Assembly: GCF_965284335.1 (NCBI RefSeq)
Contig: NZ_OZ260076.1
Direction: 5' to 3' (one strand)
DNA: 64,000 bases
Origin: Tabrizicola_A sp965284335
Lineage (GTDB): Bacteria > Pseudomonadota > Alphaproteobacteria > Rhodobacterales > Rhodobacteraceae
Part shown: positions 43,270 to 54,300 of the stretch, one piece after another
Layout: each line of letters starts with the position of its first letter
Position numbering within the stretch: position 1 is the stretch's first letter
Notes under the pieces: model-generated
Seen by the model: the letters and a program-made list of their open reading frames with translations, nothing else
Told to the model about the DNA's origin: nothing
Database searches by the model: none
Translations under genes and position numbers: made by a program

Positions 43270-44633
43270 GCACGCTCACCTTTCGGGTTGACCCATAGTA
43301 ACAGGATCAAGGCAATTGCGAAAAGCAAGATGACCGGGGCAATCCCAATTCTTGCCGATTGGCTGAAATGGGTGAACAGGCCAATCAACAGCGGCGTCAT
43401 AAAGCTGGCCACCTTGCCCGAAAGCGCGAACATACCAAAGGCCTCGGTCGCGCGGTCGGGGGTGGTATGGCGCAACAGCATCGTGCGGCTGGCCGATTGC
43501 AACGGCCCGCCCGCCCCGCCAATCAGCGCACCGCAGATGAAAAAGATGATGTCCGGCGTTGATGAGGCCGAATCCAACGGCACGCCCCAGATCTGCTCAC
43601 GATCCATGCCCACGATCAGCGAACAGACCACGATCAGCACGATGATCGACCAAACGATCACCGGCTTTGGCCCGCGGCGGCTGTCCATTTTCCCCGCCAG
43701 CCAACTGGTCAACACCGCCGTTGCCGCGCCAACAATGCCGAACACCCCGATCAGCGTCACCTCCCAGCCCAGCACATTTGACGCATAAATCCCGCCAAAG
43801 GCATAAAGCCCGTTCAGCGCGTCGCGGTAAAACAACGACGAGCCCAAATAGCTGGCCAAAGACCGCCGATGCACCAGCCCGCGAATGAAATCGGCCACGC
43901 TGGCAAAAACACCCATCACATTCACACTACCAAAGCCGGTTTTCGGCTCTTTCACCCACAGAAAGAACGGGATCATAAACACCAGATACCAGACCGCCGA
44001 AAACGGCCCAACCGCCCGCGTGCCTTCGCGCGCCTCGGGATCAAGGCCCAGCGCCGGATCAAGCCCGATCAGCGTGCGCCCGGATGTCGCCCCTTCGGCG
44101 AAAAACAACAGCATGACAAACAGCGCAATCAACCCGCCCAGATAGCCAAAGGCAAAGCCGCTGCCCGAAAGCTTGCCCATCTCATCCCCTTCGGCCAAGC
44201 TTGGCATCAGCGCATTGGTGAAGATCGTGGCAAATTCCATCGACAAAAACGCAAGGCCAAAAAAGAAAACCGCCCAGCGCAAACTGCCGATCTCGCCCCC
44301 CGGCGCCACATACCAAAGCGCCCATGCCGACAGCACATACAGGGCCGAAAACAGCCAAACCCACACCAACCGCCGCCCGGTGCTATCGGCAATCGCGCCC
44401 AAAATCGGGGCCAAGACCATGATCACCAAAGACGCAACCGTCAGCCCAAAGGCCCAATAGCTTTGCGCCGCCGCCTTGGCCGCCTCGGCCTCCATGCCGG
44501 TGCCCATGAAATAACCACGGGCAATCTCGGCGAAATAGGGGCCGAAGATGAAGGTCAGGAGAAGCGTGTTGACCGGCTGGCTCGCCCAGTCGAAAAACCA
44601 CCAACCCCAGATGCGTTTACGCGGCGATACCAT
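43266..44633 (-). CDS. MFS transporter, UMF1/Atg22-like
   Basis: 455 residues with about twelve membrane segments. The N-terminus WGWWFFDWASQPVNTLLLTFIFGPYFAE is the family signature, and GGPLQSASRTMLLRH lies in the second half. The substrate is unknown; the eukaryotic relative exports amino acids from vacuoles. The ATG at 44633 fits the conserved start; the frame runs on upstream without similarity. It is coupled to mepA by ATGA. Confidence 0.9.
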   Translation of the reverse strand: MVSPRKRIWGWWFFDWASQPVNTLLLTFIFGPYFAEIARGYFMGTGMEAEAAKAAAQSYWAFGLTVASLVIMVLAPILGAIADSTGRRLVWVWLFSALYVLSAWALWYVAPGGEIGSLRWAVFFFGLAFLSMEFATIFTNALMPSLAEGDEMGKLSGSGFAFGYLGGLIALFVMLLFFAEGATSGRTLIGLDPALGLDPEAREGTRAVGPFSAVWYLVFMIPFFLWVKEPKTGFGSVNVMGVFASVADFIRGLVHRRSLASYLGSSLFYRDALNGLYAFGGIYASNVLGWEVTLIGVFGIVGAATAVLTSWLAGKMDSRRGPKPVIVWSIIVLIVVCSLIVGMDREQIWGVPLDSASSTPDIIFFICGALIGGAGGPLQSASRTMLLRHTTPDRATEAFGMFALSGKVASFMTPLLIGLFTHFSQSARIGIAPVILLFAIALILLLWVNPKGERA

Positions 44634-44712
44634 GGTTCCCCCTTTACACGGCCTTTTTGCGGCCTTTGTCGGGGATAAGGCCCGAAAGCGGGCAAGCTGG
44701 CAAGCGAAAGCC

Positions 44713-45273
44713 TTAGGGCGCAACCGCCCCACGCGCCGCATCGGGCAAGGCCGGGGGCCATGTCCGCGCGGCATCCCCCGCAATCCATGCCTGCACCCAA
44801 TCAGGCAAGGGCGGGCTTTCAACAGGCTGACCCAAGGCCGCAAGCACCTCTTGCGGCGGCACAATCCCGCCTTTCTTGATAAACGCCGACCGGCACAGCA
44901 TCGAGGCCGTGCAATCCCCCTCGCGCCAGAAACTTTGCTCCAGATACACAAAGCGCGCATCCCAGCCCAAAACCCGGCTGACCTGCGTCAGCTTTTGAAA
45001 CACCGTCACCCGGCGGCGATAGCGTGTCGAATTGCCCGCCACCGTGATGCCCCAGCCCTTGGCTTTGGCCACGGTGTCAAACCCCATCCGCAGCGACATC
45101 GGAATTCGCCCCAGATCAAACAGCGTCAGCGTGCGCCCGTTGTTCAGCTCGCGCCAAGGGTCCAGATCCCAAGGCCAAATCCGATGCGTGCTGATATGCG
45201 GCTCAAGGATCGACAGACGGGGGCTGCGGCGAAACTTCCACAACTCTTTGGCCATGCGGATATAGGGATACAT
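44713..45273 (-). CDS. Thioesterase-like protein (THEM6 type)
   Basis: 186 residues of hot-dog fold. Features: HISTHRIWPWDLDPWRELNNGRTLTLFDLGR, where the His/Asn region is that of 4HBT thioesterases, and YRRRVTVFQKL. It probably hydrolyses acyl-CoA or acyl-carrier-protein esters; activity is not shown for most of this family. The ATG at 45273 is chosen; the frame continues upstream into GC-rich sequence. It is divergent from yggT. Confidence 0.8.
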   Translation of the reverse strand: MYPYIRMAKELWKFRRSPRLSILEPHISTHRIWPWDLDPWRELNNGRTLTLFDLGRIPMSLRMGFDTVAKAKGWGITVAGNSTRYRRRVTVFQKLTQVSRVLGWDARFVYLEQSFWREGDCTASMLCRSAFIKKGGIVPPQEVLAALGQPVESPPLPDWVQAWIAGDAARTWPPALPDAARGAVAP

Positions 45274-45413
45274 GCGGCACCTCTTTGCCCACCGTTGCTG
45301 CCCCCCGCCGCGCCAAAGGTCAAGCGCGACGCGACGGCGCCGCACCTTGACAATCCCTTGCCCTTTTTAGGGTCAGACGTTACCTGTGACACAACAGATA
45401 GTAGGTGGCCTGC

Positions 45414-45701
45414 ATGACTTCCCTTCTCCAGATCGTTTTGATGCTGATCCATGTCGCGAAATGGATCGTTCTGGCCCATGTCATCATGAGCTGGCTTATC
45501 AATTTCAACGTGCTGAACCTGCGTCAGCCCTTGGTCTGGCAAATCTGGAACGGGCTAAACCGCGTGCTGGAACCCGTCTATTCCCGCGTCCGCCAGTTTG
45601 TTCCGGGCATTTCTGGCATCGATTTTGCGCCGTTGATCGTGCTTTTGGCGATTTTGGCGCTGGAAATCGTGGTGTCGAACAACCTTTATGCCTTCGGCTA
45701 G
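45414..45701 (+). CDS. YggT-family membrane protein
   Basis: 95 residues with two hydrophobic segments. The YggT motif is WIVLAHVIMSWL and NRVLEPVYSRVRQFVPGISGIDFAPLIVLL. The family is linked to osmotic tolerance and cell-division clusters in other bacteria. A TTGACA lies at 45347-45352, about 60 nt upstream, but no good -10 is seen. recQ follows after 39 nt. Confidence 0.92.
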   Translation: MTSLLQIVLMLIHVAKWIVLAHVIMSWLINFNVLNLRQPLVWQIWNGLNRVLEPVYSRVRQFVPGISGIDFAPLIVLLAILALEIVVSNNLYAFG

Positions 45702-45740
45702 GTTCATCGCATCTTAACCTGCCCTGCCTATCCCCAAGGG

Positions 45741-47804
45741 ATGTGTTCACCCCCCATGGCTGCCGATCCCACAGCGCTTTTGCATTCGGTCTTTGGCTTT
45801 CCGGGCTTTCGCCCCGGCCAAGAAGAGATTGTGAACGCCGTCTTGGCCGGGCGCAACACGCTGGCCATCATGCCCACGGGGGGCGGCAAATCCCTGTGTT
45901 TTCAACTCCCGGCGCTCTGCCGTGATGGGGTGACGGTGGTCATCTCGCCGCTGATTGCGCTGATGCGCGATCAGGTCCGCGCGCTGCGTGCTGCGGGGGT
46001 CGAGGCGGGGGCGCTGACCTCGGGCAACACCGATGAGGAAACCGAAGAGGTGTTCGCCGCACTGGATGAGGGGCGGCTAAAGCTTCTCTACATGGCACCC
46101 GAACGGCTGGCCTCGGGGGCGACGCTGCCCATGCTGCGCCGCATCAACTGCACGCTCATCGCCGTGGACGAGGCGCATTGCGTGTCGCAATGGGGCCATG
46201 ATTTCCGCCCCGACTACCTGCGCATCGGCGAATTGCGCCGCGCCCTCGGCGTGCCGCTCGCCGCCTTTACCGCCACCGCCGACGAGGAAACCCGGGCCGA
46301 GATTGTCACCCGTCTCTTTGATGGCGTGACACCCGACAGCTTTCTGCGCGGCTTTGACCGGCCGAACATCCACCTCGCCTTTGCCGTCAAGGACAACCCG
46401 CGCGACCAGATCCTGGCCTTTGCCGCCGCCCGGCGCGGCCAATCCGGCATTGTCTATTGCGCCACCCGCGCCAAGACCGAAACCCTCGCCACCGCCCTGC
46501 GCGCCGAGGGTCACGCCACCGCCCATTATCACGGCGGGATGGAGGCCGAGGACCGCCGCCGCGTCGAAATCCGCTTTCAGCAGGAAGACGGGCTGATCGT
46601 GGTGGCCACCATCGCCTTTGGCATGGGCATCGACAAACCCGATATCCGCTGGGTCGCCCATGCCGATCTGCCAAAGTCGATCGAGGGCTATTATCAGGAA
46701 ATCGGCCGCGCCGGCCGCGATGGGGCACCGGCCGAGACGCTCACGCTTTATGGCCCCGACGACATTCGCCTGCGCCGCACCCAAATTGATGAGGGCCTTG
46801 CGCCCCCCGACCGCAAATCTGCCGATCATGCCCGGCTAAACGCGCTTTTGGGTCTGGCCGAGGCCACGGCCTGCCGCCGTCAGGTTCTTTTGGGTTACTT
46901 CGGCGAAGCGGCCGAGCCTTGCGGCAATTGCGACCTTTGCGACCGCCCGGCCGTGCTGTTCGATGCCACCGACGCCGTGCGCAAGGCGCTTTCGGCCATC
47001 CTGCGCACCGGCGAATGGTTCGGCGCGGGCCATCTGATCGACATTCTCACCGGCAACGCCACCGCCAAGGTGCGCGAAAAGGGCCATGACGGGCTGCCCA
47101 CCTTTGGCGTGGGGCGCGATCTGTCGAAACCGGCCTGGGGGGCGGTCTTTCGCCAGATGATGGGCCGCGATCTGGTGCGCCCCGATGGCGAGCGTTTCGG
47201 CGCGCTGCGCATGACCGACGCCGCCCGCCCCATTCTGCGCGGCGAGGCAAATATCACGCTGCGCCGCGATACGGTGGAAAAGGCGCGGCCCGGCTATGCG
47301 GTGAAAACCCTTGTCTCCGATGAGGATGCCAGCCTTCTCTCTGCGCTCAAGGCCAAACGCCGTGCGCTGGCCGAAGAGGCGGGCGTACCCGCCTATGTGA
47401 TCTTCCCCGACCGCACGCTGATTGAAATGGCCGAAAAGCGCCCAATGACGCTGGATGCCATGATGGGTATCACCGGGGTTGGGGCGAAAAAGCTGGAAAG
47501 CTATGGCGCGCTGTTCCTGTCGGTCATCACCGGGGCCGAGGCCGCCCCCCTGCACCCGGCGCGCAAGGCGCTGGTCGGGCGCGACGCGGGCACCGTCTTT
47601 GACCGGCTGGCCGAGGTGCAAGTCACCCTTGCCCGCGGCGATGACGGCACCGGCAAATACCTGTCTTGCACCCATTCCACCCTGCGCCAGATCGCCGAAC
47701 GCCGCCCCTCCACCTTGGGCGAGTTGCAGGCGATTCAAGGCATGGGCGAGCTTAAGACCGACCGTTTCGGCCCCGCCTTCCTTGAGGTCTTGCGCGAGGG
47801 CTGA
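45741..47804 (+). CDS. recQ: ATP-dependent DNA helicase RecQ
   Basis: 687 residues. Superfamily II helicase with FGFPGFRPGQEEIV, MPTGGGKSLCFQ (Walker A), DEAH box and QWGHDFRPDYL. The RQC zinc site is CRRQVLLGYFGEAAEPCGNCDLC. An HRDC domain (about 530-600) is followed by a second HRDC-like helix set (IAERRPSTLGELQAIQGMG) at the C-terminus. ATG 45741 is used; ATG 45756 is an alternative. Confidence 0.96.
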   Translation: MCSPPMAADPTALLHSVFGFPGFRPGQEEIVNAVLAGRNTLAIMPTGGGKSLCFQLPALCRDGVTVVISPLIALMRDQVRALRAAGVEAGALTSGNTDEETEEVFAALDEGRLKLLYMAPERLASGATLPMLRRINCTLIAVDEAHCVSQWGHDFRPDYLRIGELRRALGVPLAAFTATADEETRAEIVTRLFDGVTPDSFLRGFDRPNIHLAFAVKDNPRDQILAFAAARRGQSGIVYCATRAKTETLATALRAEGHATAHYHGGMEAEDRRRVEIRFQQEDGLIVVATIAFGMGIDKPDIRWVAHADLPKSIEGYYQEIGRAGRDGAPAETLTLYGPDDIRLRRTQIDEGLAPPDRKSADHARLNALLGLAEATACRRQVLLGYFGEAAEPCGNCDLCDRPAVLFDATDAVRKALSAILRTGEWFGAGHLIDILTGNATAKVREKGHDGLPTFGVGRDLSKPAWGAVFRQMMGRDLVRPDGERFGALRMTDAARPILRGEANITLRRDTVEKARPGYAVKTLVSDEDASLLSALKAKRRALAEEAGVPAYVIFPDRTLIEMAEKRPMTLDAMMGITGVGAKKLESYGALFLSVITGAEAAPLHPARKALVGRDAGTVFDRLAEVQVTLARGDDGTGKYLSCTHSTLRQIAERRPSTLGELQAIQGMGELKTDRFGPAFLEVLREG

Positions 47805-47838
47805 TCCGGGCTAGTTTCTGCCCGATAGGAGACCAAAG

Positions 47839-48624
47839 ATGCTGACCGTAATCTCTCCCGCCAAGCGGATGAATGAAAAGCCCCAGGCTCTGCCCGCCGG
47901 GCTGTCCCTGACGCAACCAGAATTTGCCGCCGATGCCGCAGCACTGGCCGATCTGGCGCGCGGCCTTTCGGCCGAAGACCTGTGCGGGCTGATGGATATC
48001 TCGCCCAAACTCGGCGCCCTGAACCGTGACCGTTTCGCCAGTTTTGATCCCAAGGCCAGCGGCCAACCCGCCGCCTTCCTGTTCGACGGCGACACCTATG
48101 CCGGGCTTGAGGCCCGCAAGATGGACCCCGACGCCCTGCGCTGGGCGCAGGGGCATCTGCGCATTTTGTCCGGCCTTTACGGACTGTTGCGGCCGCTGGA
48201 TGGCATCCAGCCCTACCGTCTGGAAATGGGCGTCCGGCTGGCCAACCCGCGCGGGGCCGATCTTTACAGCTGGTGGGGCGAAAAACCGGCGCGGGCGCTG
48301 AATGCGCTGGCGGCTGAGGTCGGGGCCAAGGCCTTGGTCAACTGCGCCTCGACCGAATATTTCGGCGCGGTGGATCTCAAAGCCCTGAGCTTGCCCGTCA
48401 TCACCCCAGTGTTTCTGGAAGAAAAGGCCGGTGAGGCCAAGATCGTCTCGTTCTGGGCCAAGAAGGCGCGCGGCGCCATGGCGCGCTTTATCGCCGACAA
48501 TCACCTGACCGACCCCGACGATCTGCGCGGCTTTGGCATCGGCGGCTATGCCTTTCGTGCCGATCAGTCCGATGCCAACCGGCTGGTCTTTAGCCGTCAG
48601 GCCCCCGAGGCTGCCGCTGCATAA
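47839..48624 (+). CDS. yaaA: Peroxide-stress protein YaaA
   Basis: 261 residues of the DUF328/UPF0246 family. Recognised by MLTVISPAKRM, PAAFLFDGDTYAGL, LSGLYGLLRPLDGIQPYRLEMG and NCASTEYFGAVD. In E. coli it limits Fenton damage by lowering free iron during peroxide stress. It follows recQ by 34 nt with ATAGGAGACC as ribosome site and converges with the sensor kinase. Confidence 0.95.
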   Translation: MLTVISPAKRMNEKPQALPAGLSLTQPEFAADAAALADLARGLSAEDLCGLMDISPKLGALNRDRFASFDPKASGQPAAFLFDGDTYAGLEARKMDPDALRWAQGHLRILSGLYGLLRPLDGIQPYRLEMGVRLANPRGADLYSWWGEKPARALNALAAEVGAKALVNCASTEYFGAVDLKALSLPVITPVFLEEKAGEAKIVSFWAKKARGAMARFIADNHLTDPDDLRGFGIGGYAFRADQSDANRLVFSRQAPEAAAA

Positions 48625-48644
48625 CACCACGGTCGAGCGCATGA

Positions 48645-51191
48645 TTAGGCCGCATGTTCGGCGGCCACCACAATCGGCACGGCATCGGCAGGGCAAAAAT
48701 CGGCCAAGGTCGCAGTGATCGCCTGTTTTCGCAGGGGTTTGGTCATATAGCGGTCAATCCCGGCAGCCAAAATCGCCTCGGCATCGCCCTCCATCGCATG
48801 GGCGGTCAGGGCCACAATCGGCACATGTGCCGACCCGCCCTCAGCCGCGCGAATGGCGCGGGTGGCATCGCGGCCATCCATTTCGGGCATCGAAATGTCC
48901 ATGAAGATCATGTCCGGCTGGAAGCTTTGCCACAGCGCCACCGCCTTCACCCCATTGTCGGCAAAGACCAGATCAATCTCGATGTCACGCACCATCTTTT
49001 GAAACACCAACTGATTGGTGCGGTTGTCCTCGGCCACCAGCACCCGCATCTTGCGCCGTGCGCCCGGCGGGGGGGGCGGGGCCACCACCGGCCCAGCGGC
49101 AGGCTCGCCGCCCAGCGCCTGCAAATGGCGATAAAGCTCGGCCCGCAGGATCGGCTTTTGCAAGATCGTCGCCAGATGCTCGGCCCCTTCGCCCTCGCGC
49201 GCGTTGGCGGGGCTTGAGGACAACAGAACCAGGGGCACCCCATGCCCCCCCGCCCGGATGCGGCTGGCCAGTTGCAGACCATCCATCTCGGGCATGTCAT
49301 GGTCGGTGATCACCACATCGAAACTGCCCGCCTCCAGCGCGGCCAGCGCCTCGGCGCCCGAGCGGCAGAGGGTGACGGCGATCCCACAGGGTACCAACTG
49401 CCGCTCCAGAATGGTGCGGTTGATGAACTGGTCATCCACCACCAGCGCGCGCCGGATATGCAGCGGCCGCCGCGGCTGCACCGCATCCTCGGCCACCGGC
49501 AGCGAAAGCCGGAATCCGAAACACGAGCCCTTGCCCACCTCACTATCGACCCAGACCGCGCCCTCCATCCGCTCAATCAAACGCTGCGTGATGGCCAGAC
49601 CCAGCCCCGTGCCCTCGAACTTGCGGTTGGACTGGCTTTCCACCTGATTGAATTCGCCAAAGATGTGGTCAAGGTTTTCCGCCGCAATGCCGATGCCAGT
49701 ATCTTCCACCGTGATATGCAGCTGCTGCTGGCCCGGCCCATCCTCCAACCCGACCACCCGCACCAGAACATGGCCCTTGTCGGTGAACTTCACCGCATTG
49801 CCGATCAGATTGGTCAAAACCTGCCGCAACCGGCCCGGATCGCCGACATAGCGGGTGGGCAGGAACATGTCGAAGTCGATCATCAAATCAATGCCTTTTT
49901 CCCGCGCCCGGGGCTGCAAGAGCATGGTGACTTCGTGAATTGTGCGTTCCAGATCAAAGGGTTCTGGATGCAGCGTCATCCGCTCGGCTTCAAGCTTGGA
50001 GTAATCCAGAATGTCGTTGATGATGACCAAAAGCGCCTCACCTGATGAGCGGATTGTCTCAGCAAAGAGCCTTTGTTCTTCGGAAAGCGCGGTGTCGCAC
50101 AAGAGTTCGGCCATGCCGACAACCCCATTCATCGGCGTGCGGATCTCATGGGACATATTGGCCAGAAACGCCGATTTCGCCCGATTGGCTGCCTCGGCCT
50201 CGGCCCGCGCCGCCTCCAACGCGGCCTGCTGATCGCGCTGCGCGGTGATGTCACGGCGCAGACCCACACGGCCCCCATCCGGCGTGCGGTGGTCATGCTC
50301 TTCGATCCAGCGGCCATCGGACAGCTGGCATTCTGTAACCCCCTCGGCCCCCCGCATCTGGGCCAAGCGTTCGGCCAACCACGCGTCTTCGCGTCCCACA
50401 GCCTCGGGGACATGGCCTTTGCGCAACCCGTGGCGCAACAGATCTTCAAAAGAGGCGCCCGGCACCATCGCCTCGGCGCTGTCGGGGAACATATCGCGGT
50501 AACGGTGATTGAAGGCCAAAAGACGTTCCTCCCTGTCAAACAGCACAAACCCATCTGGAATCGCCTCAATCGCGGCCCAGATGCGCATTTCCTCGGTGAT
50601 GTTCAGCGCAAGGCTGACCCGGTCGCCATCGCGCGCGCGCCGATCAATCAGGCGCAACCAGACACCACCGCGTAGGGGCACAACCACAGGCTCCATCACC
50701 TCGGCCTGCCAACGATCCAGCATCCGCGCGCACCAATCCTCCGCCGACTCACCGCCCAGCTCAATCAAGCCGCCCAAAGCTGCGGCCTGCAAAATATCGC
50801 CATAGGTGGCCCCCAGCGTTACATCGGTGCCTCGAAACGCTGCCAAATAGGCCGAATTTGCCGCCACAAGGCAGGAGTTGGCGTCAAACACCGCAAAACC
50901 ATCGGGGATGGTGTTAATGGAATCCCACAACCGCCTTTCGGCCATAACGGCCGCTGAATGGGCGCGGTCCAGATCGCCCTTTACCCGGCTGTTCTGGCCC
51001 TTCAAAAGCTCGGCCTCGGTCAGCGCCGATTTCACCACCTGCCGCTGTTCGACGATCTGTTCTGACAAGGCACGCGCATGAAGTGCCAGCTTTTCATTGG
51101 CGGCAAAGAGTTCACGGCTTTTTTGGTCCAAAAGTCGCTCAGCAGCCAGTCTTGCCCGCCGCTCTTTTGCCAGCCGCTCTGCGATATCCAT
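48645..51191 (-). CDS. Hybrid sensor histidine kinase with two PAS and two receiver domains
   Basis: 848 residues. Order: N-terminal coiled coil (1-85), PAS (about 90-200), PAS (about 205-320), HisKA with the phospho-His in HEIRTPMNG (His348), HATPase (N box near 461, DTGIGI near 497, GTGLGL near 528), receiver 1 (Asp630) and receiver 2 (Asp765). There is no membrane segment, so it senses inside the cell. There is no Hpt domain and no adjacent response regulator, so the final output protein is not evident. The frame extends 39 codons upstream without similarity. Confidence 0.93.
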   Translation of the reverse strand: MDIAERLAKERRARLAAERLLDQKSRELFAANEKLALHARALSEQIVEQRQVVKSALTEAELLKGQNSRVKGDLDRAHSAAVMAERRLWDSINTIPDGFAVFDANSCLVAANSAYLAAFRGTDVTLGATYGDILQAAALGGLIELGGESAEDWCARMLDRWQAEVMEPVVVPLRGGVWLRLIDRRARDGDRVSLALNITEEMRIWAAIEAIPDGFVLFDREERLLAFNHRYRDMFPDSAEAMVPGASFEDLLRHGLRKGHVPEAVGREDAWLAERLAQMRGAEGVTECQLSDGRWIEEHDHRTPDGGRVGLRRDITAQRDQQAALEAARAEAEAANRAKSAFLANMSHEIRTPMNGVVGMAELLCDTALSEEQRLFAETIRSSGEALLVIINDILDYSKLEAERMTLHPEPFDLERTIHEVTMLLQPRAREKGIDLMIDFDMFLPTRYVGDPGRLRQVLTNLIGNAVKFTDKGHVLVRVVGLEDGPGQQQLHITVEDTGIGIAAENLDHIFGEFNQVESQSNRKFEGTGLGLAITQRLIERMEGAVWVDSEVGKGSCFGFRLSLPVAEDAVQPRRPLHIRRALVVDDQFINRTILERQLVPCGIAVTLCRSGAEALAALEAGSFDVVITDHDMPEMDGLQLASRIRAGGHGVPLVLLSSSPANAREGEGAEHLATILQKPILRAELYRHLQALGGEPAAGPVVAPPPPPGARRKMRVLVAEDNRTNQLVFQKMVRDIEIDLVFADNGVKAVALWQSFQPDMIFMDISMPEMDGRDATRAIRAAEGGSAHVPIVALTAHAMEGDAEAILAAGIDRYMTKPLRKQAITATLADFCPADAVPIVVAAEHAA

Positions 51192-51372
51192 CCGCCCATC
51201 CTGCACGAATCCGCGTGCAATCCCGGTCACACGCCGGGCCAAATTGGCGCAACAAAATGAACAGCCGCTTAACGCCGCTGCTGATTGGACAGCGGCGGGA
51301 AAATTCAAAGGCGGGTTGCGCGCACCGCCTGCCGCATGCCACAGTTTCCCTATTCTGGCAGGAGGATTTCAA

Positions 51373-54300
51373 ATGCACATGCTGCGGATCATGTCCATTC
51401 TTGGCACGCTCGCTGTTGGGATCATCGCATCTGCCGGGCCGGGCATGGCCGAAGATCTGATCCCGGATCGTCGCTTTGTCCTGTCCGAGAACACCGACCT
51501 GCCGGGCGGTGATTTGCAAACGATCTTTGACACCACCTTCGAGGCCTGTGAACGCGCCTGCCTGACCAATCCTGCCTGCACTGCGCTGACCTTCAATATT
51601 CTCAGAGGTGCGTGTTTTCCCAAATCAACCCCCGGAGAGGCTGTGGCCTTTACTGGCGCGCTCTCGGGCTTTGTGATCGACAGTCAGCCCGAAGCAAAGG
51701 CCCTCGCCCAAACCCGCAGGGACGAGTTGCGCTTTGTGCAAAGCTGGGAACTGCCGGGCATCGTGGCGCAGGCCACCAACCTTGCCAAAGCCCATGTTAC
51801 AGGCCCCTATTCGGTGGATGACCTTTACCAATCCGCCTATCGCGCCGAAGCCGATGGCGACCCAGCCACCGCCAGCCGCTTTTTGGGCGCGGGGCTGAAC
51901 CTGACCGATTCCGCTGCCGATTGGGCCGAATACGCGCGCCTGCTTTTTGCCGCGGGTGAGGTTGACCAAAACAATCGCCGCAGCTTGCACGAGCAATCCT
52001 ATTGGGCATCGGTCAACGCCTATCTGCGGGCCGACAATGCCGCACTGCAACATACGATTCTGGCACAGATGGCCCCGGCGCTTGAAACCCTTGACCGGGG
52101 CCGCGATGCAGTGCAGGCCCTGCGTCTGGCACAATCTTTGCAGCCCCGCGATGACAGCGCCGCCGCGCTTGACCGGCTTTCGGGTCTTTACGGCTTTCGC
52201 ATCCTGAACGACGAGGTGCAGGCCGATTCCGCCCGGCCCCGGATCTGCGCCAACTTCTCCGAAGACCTTGTGAAAACCGGGGTGGATTACACCAGTTTCG
52301 TGCAGCTTCCCGCCCCCGGCCTCTCGGTCAGCTTCGACGGCTGGCGCCAGCTTTGCGTCGAAGGCGTGACCCATGGCAGCCGCCAGAGCATCACCTTCCG
52401 TGCGGGGCTTCCGGCGGCGGATGGCCAAACCCTGACCCAATCGGTCGAGATAACCGCCTATGTGCGTGACCGTAACCCCGGAGTGCGCTTTGCGGGACGC
52501 GGCTATGTTCTGCCGCGCAGCGATACGGTGGCGATTCCGGTGGAAACCGTGAACACCGACAAGCTGGACCTGACGCTGTATCGCGTGACTGACCGCAACA
52601 TCTTGCGCGCGGTGCAAAGCGGTTATCTCAGCCAACCGATGCAGGATTATCAGGAATACAATTTCAGCGCCGAGGTGGGCACAGAGATTTGGTCAGGTTC
52701 GGCGACCGTGGCCCAAGAGCTGAACACCGATATCACTACCCGCCTGCCGCTGTCTGACGCGCTTTTGGGCCAGCCCGCCGGGGTCTATGCCCTGCGCGCC
52801 AGCGTGCCGGGGGTTGACCGCTATGTCGTGCCCGCTGGCTGGCAGTGGTTTGTGGTCTCTGACCTCGGGCTGACCAGCCTGTCGGGCGTCGATGGCTTGC
52901 ATGTCTTTGTCCGCGCACTGGGCACGGCGGGGGCCAAAGAGGGGGTGACGGTTGATCTTTTGTCCCGCGCCAATGAGGTCTTGGCCAGTGCGGCCACCGA
53001 CGCCATGGGCTATGCCCGCTTTGATGCAGGTCTAACACGCGGCAAGGGCTCGGCTGCCCCGGCCATGCTGGTGGCCCGCGATGGCGCGGGGGATCTGGCC
53101 TTTTTGTCGCTGACCGATCCAGAGTTTGACCTGTCTGATCGCGGCGTCGAAGGGCGCGAACCTGCCCCCCCGGTCGATGTGTTCCTGACCACCGACCGTG
53201 GCGCCTATCGCGCGGGCGAAACCGTCTTTGCCACAGCACTGGCCCGCGATGCGGGCGCCGCGGCGGTGGAAGGCCTGCCCCTGACGGCAATCCTCAAACG
53301 CCCCGATGGTGTGGAATATTCCCGCGCCCTTGTCGCCGATGCGGGCGCAGGCGGCCATGTGTTCCAGATGCCCATCGCGGGCTCTGCCCCGCGCGGCGTC
53401 TGGCGGTTGGAGGTGCTGGCCGATCTTGATGGCGGCGCGTTGGCGGCAAAAACCTTCCTCGTCGAGGATTTCCTGCCCGAACGCATCGACTTTACGCTGG
53501 CCCTGCCCAACCCCGACATCCGCCTTGGCGACAGCCCTGATCTGACGGTTGACGCCAAATACCTCTTTGGCGCCCCCGGTGCTGATCTGGCAGTTGAGGG
53601 CGAGGTTCGGCTGCGCGCCGCCCCTGAACTCGCGGCCTTTCCCGGCTATCTTATCGGCCGCCACGACCAACCCTTTGATGCGGTGATGGAGGGCTTTGCC
53701 CCGACCCGCACCGATGCGGCGGGCAAGGCCAGCATCGCCCTACCGCTGCCCCAGGTGGACGACCCCGCCCGGCTCCTGGAAATGCGCGCCACGGTGCGTG
53801 TGGCCGAAGGCTCTGGCCGCCCGGTCGAACGGCAGGTGACAAAGCTTCTCGCCCCCTCCTCGCCGATGATCGGGGTAAAGCCGATGTTTGACGGCGTGGC
53901 CCCAGAAGGGGGCGAAGCCCGCTTCAGCCTGATCGGCATCGGCACGGATCTGAAACCCCAGCCCATGACCCTGCGCTATACGGTCAACCGGGTGGACAGG
54001 CAGTATCAGTGGTATCAGCAGAACGGCAACTGGAACTGGGAGCCCGTCACCTCTCGCAGCCGCGTGGCCGAGGGCGAGGTGACGCTGGCGACCGAGGCAA
54101 CCGAGATTGCCGTGCCGGTAAACTGGGGCGAATACGAGATTGTGGTGGAAGGCGCGGGCGATCTGCGGGCTGCCACCTCTACCACCTTCTACGCGGGCTG
54201 GTATGCCGCTGCCGATGCCTCGGCCACGCCGGACACGCTGGAACTGTCGCTGGACAAGCCCGCCTATAAAACCGGCGACACCGCCACCTTGCGTCTGGTC

